Positions 34,746 to 41,544 of a stretch of 64,000 nt of DNA are shown here, piece by piece. The notes beneath the pieces are model-generated. The model had not been told where the DNA came from. It was given only the letters and a program-made list of their open reading frames with translations, and searched no databases. Every line of letters starts with the position of its first letter. The stretch's first letter is position 1. The translations under genes were made by a program, and so were the position numbers. This DNA is from Taibaiella sp. (GTDB lineage: Bacteria; Bacteroidota; Bacteroidia; Chitinophagales; Chitinophagaceae), in contig JAHBTQ010000003.1 of the NCBI GenBank assembly GCA_019638495.1, forward strand, positions 124,001 to 188,000, given 5' to 3'.

Positions 34746-36551
34746 GTGAGTATTTCGATACCGCTTCACCATTTCCGGTCTCTGATGTGCATTGCTGCTT
34801 TGCTGTGTTTATCTGCCGTGTCGGCTCGTGCGCAGACCTTGCTGGCAAAGCGTGTGACCATAGATGCAAACAAGAAACCCATGTCTGACGTGCTGAAGGC
34901 AATGGGAAGGCAGGGTGGCTTTTATTTCTCCTACAATAGTAATATCGTTCGTGGTGACAGTCTTATAACGGTGCATGCAAAAGGTATGACCGTGAAGCAG
35001 GTACTGGATCAACTGCTGGGTACAGATTTTAAGTACGTTGAAACAGACAAATACATTATCCTGCAGCCACCGGAGCGCGAGAAGTGGTACACCATAAGCG
35101 GCTACGTAACGGATGGAACTACAGGTGAGGTACTGCCCGATGTTACCATTTTTGAGCGGCAGCAGCTAGCATCGGCTATTACCGGAAAGGACGGCTTCTT
35201 CAAGCTGCAACTGAAAGACCGGGAGCGATATAAAAGCGCAGAGTTAGTAGTAAAGAAGGGGTTTTACGTAGACACGTCGGTGTCCCTTATCAAGGGGTAT
35301 GACCAGGAGCTATCGCTTTCTATTGTGCCTGAAACCTATGCGCTGCCTGATATGGTAGTGACGCAATATTCCGGCGTAGGCCGATCGAAGCTGGCACAGT
35401 TCCTGTTATCTTCAAAACTGAAAACCCAGAACCTGAACCTTGGTAAGTTTTTTGTGGATAAGCCTTACCAGGTATCGCTGATTCCGGGGCTTGGTACCCA
35501 TGGTAACATGAGTGGCAACGTCGCTAACAAGGTGTCATTTAATGTGCTGGGAGGCTATACAGGCGGTGTAGATGGGGTGGAGTGTGCAGGTGTGTTTAAC
35601 ATCAACAAGAAAGACGCGAAGTATGTGCAGATGGCAGGTGTGTGTAACATTGTGGCTGGCAATGCTGAGGGCGTTCAGGCGAGTGGCGTGAGTAACTATG
35701 TGGAAGGATATGCCCGTGGAGTGCAGATGGCGGGAGTGATGAATAAGGCCGGCCGCGTAGACGGCATGCAGGCAAGTGGTATGGTAAACGTGGCATTTGA
35801 TACCGTAAGCGGCGTTCAGCTAGGAGGATTTATTAATGGTGCACCTGCCGCAAACGTACAGGCAGCCGGCTTCATAAATGTAGCGGGCGTGGTAGATGGC
35901 ATGCAGCTTGCGGGTTTTGTGAACCTGGCTCGTTCCGTTCGTGGCAACCAGTCTGCAGGGTTTATAAACCTGGCTGAAAACGTAGATGGCGTGCAAGTGG
36001 CTGGCTTCATCAACATTGCGCGGAAGGTAAAAGGCGCACAAATAGCGGCCTTCATCAACATTGCCGATTCCAGCGACTGTCCCATAGGCTTCATTAATAT
36101 TGTGCGCAGTGGAGACAAAGCCATTGGTGTCACTGTTGATGAATTTGGTATCACTTCTATTGCCCTACGATCAGGAGGGCGCATATTGTATGGTATATTC
36201 GGCTTTGCAAGCGATCTGAATACCGTAAATATGAAAAACGGGTTTGAGTTAGGTTTTGGTGCGCACCTGAAGATAACGCGCCACTTCAGGATCAATTCAG
36301 AGCTGGCATCCCTTGCTATAACAGACTTTTCAGGGTCTTATTACAATGACTATGCGTTGCGGGTACTGCCGGCAGTACGTATGGGGCCAATCGAGGTGTT
36401 TGCCGGTGCAGGTCTCAATACTTCCTACTATAGCCAATTGCCGGTAGCGCTGGCAGGTATTAATACCACACCATTATTTACAGAGCACATAACAGGCGAG
36501 CATGCCGGTATGCGCCTGGGCTACAAGGCCGGCCTCCAGGTACACTTTTAG
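34746..36551 (+). CDS. STN-domain outer-membrane protein with LA_2272-type surface repeats
   Basis: A 601-residue exported protein. GTG at 34746 gives a 30-residue signal peptide (ending SARAQ); ATG at 34785 is an alternative with a shorter one. Residues about 35-110 form an STN domain (AKRVTIDANKKPMSDVLKAMG, later VKQVLDQLLGTDFKYV). Residues about 115-205 form a carboxypeptidase-regulatory-like beta sandwich. Residues about 276-450 carry about eleven tandem repeats of 14-17 residues with consensus VQxAGFxNxAxxVxG, which I recognise as like the LA_2272 surface repeat described from Leptospira and Bacteroidota. About 150 beta-rich residues end the protein (LGYKAGLQVHF). No TonB-receptor plug or 22-strand barrel is present, although it occupies the transducer slot of a FecI/FecR locus. 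Confidence 0.82.
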   Translation: MSISIPLHHFRSLMCIAALLCLSAVSARAQTLLAKRVTIDANKKPMSDVLKAMGRQGGFYFSYNSNIVRGDSLITVHAKGMTVKQVLDQLLGTDFKYVETDKYIILQPPEREKWYTISGYVTDGTTGEVLPDVTIFERQQLASAITGKDGFFKLQLKDRERYKSAELVVKKGFYVDTSVSLIKGYDQELSLSIVPETYALPDMVVTQYSGVGRSKLAQFLLSSKLKTQNLNLGKFFVDKPYQVSLIPGLGTHGNMSGNVANKVSFNVLGGYTGGVDGVECAGVFNINKKDAKYVQMAGVCNIVAGNAEGVQASGVSNYVEGYARGVQMAGVMNKAGRVDGMQASGMVNVAFDTVSGVQLGGFINGAPAANVQAAGFINVAGVVDGMQLAGFVNLARSVRGNQSAGFINLAENVDGVQVAGFINIARKVKGAQIAAFINIADSSDCPIGFINIVRSGDKAIGVTVDEFGITSIALRSGGRILYGIFGFASDLNTVNMKNGFELGFGAHLKITRHFRINSELASLAITDFSGSYYNDYALRVLPAVRMGPIEVFAGAGLNTSYYSQLPVALAGINTTPLFTEHITGEHAGMRLGYKAGLQVHF

Positions 36552-37798
36552 CCGTGGCTTTCAGTGACGAAACGTAGCAACTGCTGCATTGCCACGGAGA
36601 CTGCCACTTCTTTGTTGCGCCTGCGTTCATACTTAAAGCTGAATGTACGGGCGGTTGTCTGCGTGGCATCGCTGATGGCAATACAAACCGTTCCTACCGG
36701 AACGCCCGCCTCAGTTGTCGGGCCGAGGAAGCCGGTAATGCCCAGCCCCACGTCGGCGGCCAGTTTTGTACGTGCGGCGTCGGCCATTTCCCTGGCAGTT
36801 TCTTCGCTTACAATGCCGTATTTGTCTATGGTTTCTTTTCTCACGCCCAGGAGATCTTCCTTTACGCTGCGATAGTAACACACTATACCACCTTTAAAAT
36901 AACCCGACGCTCCTTCAACATTGGTGAGATTGTCGGCAATGCTACCCCCTGTGCAGCTCTCGGCCAATGCCAGCGTTTTCTTGTTTGCCGTGAACCACTT
37001 TAAGAGTATCGCTTCCAGCGGAATGTCTTCAGTAGCTATCACTATTTTGCCCAGCCGCTCCAGCAGAAGACTTTGGTGGCGCATCACCTCGTTTGTCAGC
37101 AGCGTCTTGTCTGTGCCCCTGCCGGTGAGTCTCAGTTTCACCATACGAGCCCCTGGCAGGAAGGCTAGTTTTATGTGTGGGGGCAGGGCATTCTCGAGGT
37201 CGTTGATCTTCTCTGCCAGGAAACTCTCGCCTTCGCCTGCAGTAATGATGGAAGCATGCACTATTACCCCTCCTGAGAATCGCTCCTGTAGCCTGGGCAA
37301 TACCTTGTCTTCCATGATGCCTGCCATTTCGTGCGGTACACCCGGTAGAGACACTATTATTTTCCCGTCTTTTTCAAACCACATTCCCGGAGCGGTACCC
37401 CGTTTGTTGAACAGTACATCACAAGCCCGCGGCACTTCTGCCTGCTTCAGGTTACGATCCAGCATTGGCCGGCCCAGCCCCTCGAATATGGCTCTGACAT
37501 GGGCCAGCACAGACTCGTCGGTATGCATGCCACCGCCAAAGTATTCTGCAAGAAGGGGTTTGGTGATGTCATCTGCGGTGGGTCCCAGCCCGCCGGTAAT
37601 GATAACAATTTGTGATTTTGTAAGTTCCTCATCCAGCGCACTCCATATAGCATCGCGGCTGTCGCCTACTGCTACACGCCTCACGAGGTCCAGCCCCAGT
37701 GCATTGAGGCGCTGACCTATCCAGGCTGAGTTGGTGTCAATGGTCTGGCCGATGAGCAGCTCATCGCCTATGGTGATAATGGAAACCGCGGTGGTCAT
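36548..37798 (-). CDS. cinA: CinA family protein (nicotinamide-nucleotide amidohydrolase)
   Basis: A 416-residue full-length CinA: N-terminal MoCF-like domain (SIITIGDELLIGQTIDTNSAWIGQRLNALG; later IITGGLGPTADDITKPLLAEYFGGG) and C-terminal amidohydrolase domain (LALAESCTGGSIADNLTNVEGASGYFKGGIVCYYRSVKEDLLGV; GITGFLGPTTEAGVPVGTVCIAI). The reaction is NMN deamidation in pyridine nucleotide salvage, with an ADP-ribose pyrophosphatase activity in the N-domain of some homologues. Its stop codon overlaps that of the convergent STN gene by two bases, and its start overlaps the stop of the upstream thioesterase gene by four bases (ATGA), so the two minus-strand genes are translationally coupled. Confidence 0.95.
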   Translation of the reverse strand: MTTAVSIITIGDELLIGQTIDTNSAWIGQRLNALGLDLVRRVAVGDSRDAIWSALDEELTKSQIVIITGGLGPTADDITKPLLAEYFGGGMHTDESVLAHVRAIFEGLGRPMLDRNLKQAEVPRACDVLFNKRGTAPGMWFEKDGKIIVSLPGVPHEMAGIMEDKVLPRLQERFSGGVIVHASIITAGEGESFLAEKINDLENALPPHIKLAFLPGARMVKLRLTGRGTDKTLLTNEVMRHQSLLLERLGKIVIATEDIPLEAILLKWFTANKKTLALAESCTGGSIADNLTNVEGASGYFKGGIVCYYRSVKEDLLGVRKETIDKYGIVSEETAREMADAARTKLAADVGLGITGFLGPTTEAGVPVGTVCIAISDATQTTARTFSFKYERRRNKEVAVSVAMQQLLRFVTESHG

Positions 37799-38217
37799 TG
37801 TGCGTTGGTTTGAAAAAATGGCGCCAGGCGGCTATATAGCTCTGCCGGCATATCTATCGTTTTCTTTTCTGCTGGGCTGTAGAAGGCGAGGGTGGTAACT
37901 CCCTTGTTCAGAAGTTCTTCTTTCTCGTTATAGAGCTCGGAGTGGAACTGTATGCGCGATCCGCCGTTCAGTTCCTTGAGTATTGTCTTTACAGTAATGA
38001 GATCGTCATAGAGCGCCGGCCTGAAGTAGCGGCTGTTGAGCTCTGTAACAGGCATCATCACCCCCATTTCTTCCAGTTGCCGGTAGGTGAAACCAAGTTG
38101 CCTTATCGCCTCGGCGCGGCCCACCTCGTAGTAGAGGGCGTAATTGCCATAATAGAGGTAGCCCATCTGGTCGGTTTCGCCATATCGTACACGTATTTGC
38201 GTGGTAGAGGAGAACAT
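37795..38217 (-). CDS. Acyl-CoA thioesterase, YbgC/4HBT hot-dog fold
   Basis: A 140-residue single hot-dog domain protein. The signature RVRYGETDQMGYLYYGNYALYYEVGRAEAIRQLG contains the catalytic-type acidic residue of the 4-hydroxybenzoyl-CoA thioesterase/YbgC branch (Y-x-x-T-D-x-M-G). Later ELNGGSRIQFHSELYNEKEELLNKGVTTLAFY forms the second half of the fold. It hydrolyses short- or medium-chain acyl-CoA or acyl-ACP; YbgC proteins are often near Tol-Pal, but here the partner is cinA, with a four-base overlap. Confidence 0.92.
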   Translation of the reverse strand: MFSSTTQIRVRYGETDQMGYLYYGNYALYYEVGRAEAIRQLGFTYRQLEEMGVMMPVTELNSRYFRPALYDDLITVKTILKELNGGSRIQFHSELYNEKEELLNKGVTTLAFYSPAEKKTIDMPAELYSRLAPFFQTNAQ

Positions 38218-38222
38218 AGGCT

Positions 38223-38230
38223 CAAAAGTA
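38223..38230 (-). promoter_or_regulatory. TAnnTTTG -7 element for the thioesterase-cinA operon
   Basis: The minus strand reads TACTTTTG, full consensus, only five bases upstream of the start codon at 38217, implying a leaderless or nearly leaderless transcript. Confidence 0.5.
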
Positions 38231-38288
38231 ATTCAATTGCCGAAGACGCGTGTTAATTATGTGCATGGTGATATGGGCGATAATTTTC

Positions 38289-38296
38289 TATTTTTG
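38289..38296 (+). promoter_or_regulatory. TAnnTTTG -7 element for the DUF5723 gene
   Basis: TATTTTTG, full consensus, 22 bases upstream of the ATG at 38319. No clear -33. Confidence 0.5.
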
Positions 38297-38318
38297 AGCG
38301 GTTCAGCAATGGTTCATT

Positions 38319-39785
38319 ATGCATTATAGAATAAAGCAGGCGGGAATATGTGTTGCGTTGTCGATTGTGTCGTATACAGTTTTGGCACAGCGAAATTTTG
38401 GTGTTGCCACGGGCAATACGTCTGCGCTGAATGCTATGTATCTGAACCCTGCGCTGATAGCAGAGTGCAGGGAGTCGAAGGCGGTAACGCTGCTGGGAAT
38501 GTCGCTTGGTGTGGACAATAATGTGGGGCCTTTCAATGCGGGTAAGGGACTTGTGGTAGCTGTGGGCGATGGCAAGTCGAACAATATGTTTACCTACAGT
38601 CGCAATAGCCGTGTGAGCATGCATGCGCCCTACCTTGACATTACCGGGCCGGGTGTATTGTTTAAGGTAGATGCCAAACATAGCATTGCGTTCACTACAA
38701 GGCTGCGCGGCATGAACCAGTTCAATAATTTTGACCAGACCGTTTTCCACACTTTCAATGACCCCAAGTTTCGCGTGTCTGATAATATATTGACGCAACC
38801 AAAGGACTTTGTGTATACCGTGCATATGTGGGGTGAGTTTGGCTTTACCTATGGCGGCGTGTTTTACGATGATGGGGTACATAAGATAAAGGCAGGCGGC
38901 ACAGTGCGCTATCTCGGCGGCATTGCCTATGTGGGCATGCATGGCAAGCAGATGGACGCCAACTTTACCGCGGGCAAGGATACATTCATGGTGTCAAATG
39001 CCGACCTTGAATACTCAAGCAATATTCTGAATACACAGGTGGGCCAGGGCAAGAACGTTTCGCAGAGCTTTTTCAGCCTGCTCTACAAAGGACGTTATGG
39101 CCATGGGCTGGGTGCTGACTTTGGTGTGGTGTATGAGTACAAGCCTACAGAGGAAGTGCTGGAGCGCAACATTCCTGAGGAGAAAAAAACAAAGGACAAG
39201 CTAGCGAAAAAGAAGAAGTTCACTATGAAGCCTAAACGCGAGAAGGAAGCCTATCGCCTGAGGCTGAATGCGGCCATATGCGAGATAGGCACAGTACACT
39301 ACAGCAAGGGCAACAATACTACAGAGTATATCAAAGGCGCAGGCAGCATTACCGGACCGGCATTGCTGGACAGGGTAACGAATATGGCTAACCTGAAAAC
39401 CTATGCGCAAAAACAGGGTTTCACTGCCGACATAAGGCAGGAGGCCGCGTCCGTGACCATGCCTATGCACCTGGTGCTAGGTGGCGACTACCATATTAAG
39501 GACCACTATTACACTAACCTTACCATCCTCATGAACCTGGCCTCGCGCAAGCGTTATGGCAATTCCTACTACAACCAGTTTACCATTACCCCGCGCTACG
39601 AAATGAAGTCATTGTCATTGGGCCTGCCTATCACTTATAGCACACTTACAAATCGCTTCAAGGCCGGTCTGGGTCTCTATGCCGGTGGCTTCTTTATAGG
39701 AAGTGACGATATGCTGGCCTTCTTCTCTAATTCGGCATATGGAATCAACTTCTATGCCGGCCTCAATGTGCAGATGTATAAATAA
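38319..39785 (+). CDS. DUF5723-like outer-membrane beta-barrel protein
   Basis: A 488-residue exported protein with a signal peptide (about 1-23, ending VLAQ) and a beta-rich body with alternating aromatic strands, ending LNVQMYK. The N-terminus ([45 protein letters not shown]) matches my memory of the Bacteroidota DUF5723 group, a family of PorV/FadL-like outer-membrane barrels without known cargo. A lysine-rich segment at about 287-312 ([20 protein letters not shown]) is odd for a barrel and may be a long periplasmic turn or exposed loop. Monocistronic or co-transcribed with the small VF530-type gene five bases downstream. Confidence 0.75.
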   Translation: MHYRIKQAGICVALSIVSYTVLAQRNFGVATGNTSALNAMYLNPALIAECRESKAVTLLGMSLGVDNNVGPFNAGKGLVVAVGDGKSNNMFTYSRNSRVSMHAPYLDITGPGVLFKVDAKHSIAFTTRLRGMNQFNNFDQTVFHTFNDPKFRVSDNILTQPKDFVYTVHMWGEFGFTYGGVFYDDGVHKIKAGGTVRYLGGIAYVGMHGKQMDANFTAGKDTFMVSNADLEYSSNILNTQVGQGKNVSQSFFSLLYKGRYGHGLGADFGVVYEYKPTEEVLERNIPEEKKTKDKLAKKKKFTMKPKREKEAYRLRLNAAICEIGTVHYSKGNNTTEYIKGAGSITGPALLDRVTNMANLKTYAQKQGFTADIRQEAASVTMPMHLVLGGDYHIKDHYYTNLTILMNLASRKRYGNSYYNQFTITPRYEMKSLSLGLPITYSTLTNRFKAGLGLYAGGFFIGSDDMLAFFSNSAYGINFYAGLNVQMYK

Positions 39786-39790
39786 ACCTA

Positions 39791-40039
39791 ATGGCAGAGA
39801 CACAGAAGAACAATCCGCTGCACGGCATTACACTGGAGGCTATGCTGAAGCACCTGGTAGCCCACTATGGCTGGGAAGAGATGGACCGACGCGTGCGCAT
39901 CAATTGCTTTCACGATAACCCAAGCATCAGCAGCAGCCTCAAATTTCTGCGCAAGACGGAGTGGGCGAGGAAGAAGGTGGAGAATTTGTATGTCGACCTC
40001 TCCCCATCCCTCTCCGAAGGAGAGGGTGAAGCGCAGTGA
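39791..40039 (+). CDS. VF530-family (DUF2132) small DNA-binding protein with repeat-derived tail
   Basis: An 82-residue protein. [25 protein letters not shown], then [32 protein letters not shown], is the complete VF530 domain, a family shown to fold like DNA-binding domains. The domain ends about residue 68. The last 14 residues ([13 protein letters not shown]) do not belong to the family: they are read from a palindromic repeat that begins near 40008 and supplies the stop codon. So the native C-terminus has been replaced or extended by repeat insertion. Five bases separate it from the DUF5723 gene. Confidence 0.87.
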   Translation: MAETQKNNPLHGITLEAMLKHLVAHYGWEEMDRRVRINCFHDNPSISSSLKFLRKTEWARKKVENLYVDLSPSLSEGEGEAQ

Positions 40040-40044
40040 GCGCT
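40008..40044. repeat. Palindromic repeat overlapping the end of the VF530 gene
   Basis: Two adjacent hairpins: CCCTCTCC-GAA-GGAGAGGG (40008-40026) and AGCGC-AGTGA-GCGCT (40030-40044). The first is the kind of CTCTCCTTCGGAGAGG repeat that occurs in many intergenic regions of Bacteroidota. Here it enters the 3' end of a coding frame. Confidence 0.75.
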
Positions 40045-40069
40045 GAACTTCATTTGTCTGTTGCAAGTT

Positions 40070-40715
40070 TTGAATTGCTGACTTCCGGTTGTGTTTGAAA
40101 TCGGAAGTTTTGGGGTAAAGCGTTGATAATCAAGTTCTATCGCTTCTGCCTACTTCCGATTCACTTCCGACATTTTCCGCTACGGCGGACAGGTCCGACT
40201 TTTTTCCGGTTGCCCGTGATGACGATTTTCGAAAAAAGCTAACCACAAAGGGCACAAAGTTTTCACAAGGGCCACGAACGTCGTAACGTGTGTTTGAGGG
40301 CGCAAAAACGGTGATTTTTAAACCTTCTACTTCCGAACTTCCGGTTGTGTTGGAAATCGGAAGTTTTTCGGCAAAAGTGCTGATTGTCAACGTTTGTTTC
40401 TGCCGGCTACTTCCGTTTTGCTTCCACCTCCGCCGAAAAGGCTACGGCGGACAGGTCCGGTTGCTTCCACTTTGTCTGAATCAGAATTTTCAGGATTTAA
40501 GAATGATAGGATTGGGTTGTGAATTGCTCAACTTCCGAACTTCCGGTTCTCTACAGAATCGGTGGTTTTTGAGTAAAGTGTTGACAATCAACGCCGGTTA
40601 CTTCTGGGTGCTTCCGATTCACTTCCGACTTTTTCCGCCAGGGCGGACAGGTCTGGTTGCTTCTTTCTTGTGTGAACTAGGATATTTAGGATTTAAGGAT
40701 GGTAGGATTGGTTTG
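40070..40715 (+). repeat. Three degenerate tandem repeat units of about 180-200 bases in a non-coding tract
   Basis: The core ACTTCCGGTT begins at 40081, 40337 and 40539, each followed by a matching CGGAAG arm or its remnant, then by TGATAATCAA/TGATTGTCAA/TGACAATCAA, an ACTTCCGxxT segment, and a GGCGGACAGGTC block (about 40185, 40448, 40643). Units 2 and 3 also share AGGATTTAAGxATGxTAGGATTGG at their ends (about 40491 and 40689). Spacing between units is 256 and 202 bases. This tract fills most of the gene-free stretch from 40040 to 41016; open frames crossing it follow the repeat, not codon bias. Confidence 0.8.
40241..40280 (+). repeat. Copy of an AACCxCAAAGGGCxCAAAG-type dispersed repeat
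   Basis: AACCACAAAGGGCACAAAG and its continuation TTTTCACAAGGGCCACGAA lie between repeat units 1 and 2. The pattern matches two further copies at 45866-45960, so this is a dispersed element in this genome. Confidence 0.6.
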
Positions 40716-40890
40716 CATGTGTGCTGAAAGTGATGGGCCGTTTTGCGAGTGGTGAAAGAAAAATGTCTTTGCCTCTTAAAGGTCGTTATAAAGAAGACGC
40801 AGGCCAAAACAAAAATCAATGATAGTGCGAAAACGAGGGTGTGATAACGCGGAGGCGTTCTGTGATAGAAAGTTTTTTATACCCAATGAC

Positions 40891-40939
40891 GCCGGACGGA
40901 ATCCGGCTACCGTTTAGGCCGTAGATAGATTCTACGGCC
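40891..40939. other. Two consecutive hairpins downstream of the repeat tract
   Basis: GCCGGA-CGGAA-TCCGGC (40891-40907) and GGCCGTAGA-TAGAT-TCTACGGCC (40917-40939, perfect 9-base stem). A T6 run follows 15 bases later (40955-40960), so the second may act as a terminator on the plus strand or mark an element boundary. The bases 40716-40890 just upstream hold nothing I recognise. Confidence 0.5.
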
Positions 40940-40985
40940 AACTACGGCTATTCCGTTTTTTAAAGAGCTCTACTGATAAATTTGA

Positions 40986-40993
40986 TAATTTTG
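40986..40993 (+). promoter_or_regulatory. TAnnTTTG -7 element for the small secreted protein
   Basis: TAATTTTG, full consensus, 23 bases before the ATG at 41017; a good ribosome-binding AAAAGGA precedes the ATG. Confidence 0.5.
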
Positions 40994-41016
40994 CAACTCA
41001 CTAAAAGTAAAAAGGA

Positions 41017-41454
41017 ATGAAGAAGCTAACATGTGCGGTGATGATATTTGCTTTTGCATTTTTGATGTCTATTGTCACAAAAGCGCAACAAAGGACACCA
41101 AGCGCCGGACAAGTAAAAACAGACAAGTATGGAAATAAGGAGCGTATTAGGCAATTCCCCGACGGTCGTACCCGCACTGATGTAGCGGAAGCTGGCTTAG
41201 ATTTTCCACTTGTCTCAAACCGCCGAGACAACCCTATTGTCCATACAGATACAAAGCGTGTAGATGGAGATGTAATAGTGTACATCAAATACGCCAATGG
41301 CGAAACTGAAGTTCGCAAGATATCATCTCAGAGCGAAGGTAGGGATCCCATTGGCCGCGAGCCATCGAACTCAACACCGAAAAGCACTCCGCAGCCGAAA
41401 GAAGCTCCAACTCATGGAAATCCAATTAGAAATGGACGAAATGAGTTCAAATAA
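41017..41454 (+). CDS. Small secreted protein of unknown function
   Basis: A 145-residue protein with a clear signal peptide (MKKLTCAVMIFAFAFLMSIVTKAQ). The mature part starts with QQRTPSAGQVKTDKYGNKERIRQFPDGRTRTD, has a compact beta-like middle (VDGDVIVYIKYANGETEVRKI) and ends in a low-complexity Pro/Ser/Asn-rich tail. No family recognised. It lies between the repeat tract and the large ATPase gene, in convergent orientation to it, and shares the accessory character of this region. There is no evidence that it works with the ATPase, which lacks a matching orientation. Confidence 0.75.
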   Translation: MKKLTCAVMIFAFAFLMSIVTKAQQRTPSAGQVKTDKYGNKERIRQFPDGRTRTDVAEAGLDFPLVSNRRDNPIVHTDTKRVDGDVIVYIKYANGETEVRKISSQSEGRDPIGREPSNSTPKSTPQPKEAPTHGNPIRNGRNEFK

Positions 41455-41544
41455 TCGAGCTCGATGATTATTGGGGATTGTTATGGTTGTTAAAAAAAAC
41501 TCTGGTTTCGTTTTATGAGTTTTTAAAGTTGAACGCAAAGCGTA

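Noticed and set aside
40070..40715. Could the repeats be a CRISPR array?
   Set aside because: Only three long, diverged units with unequal spacing (256 and 202 bases), no short identical repeats, no cas genes.
40290..40727. 145-residue plus-strand frame across the repeat tract
   Set aside because: It follows the tandem repeat units, has no start signal and no protein-like character.
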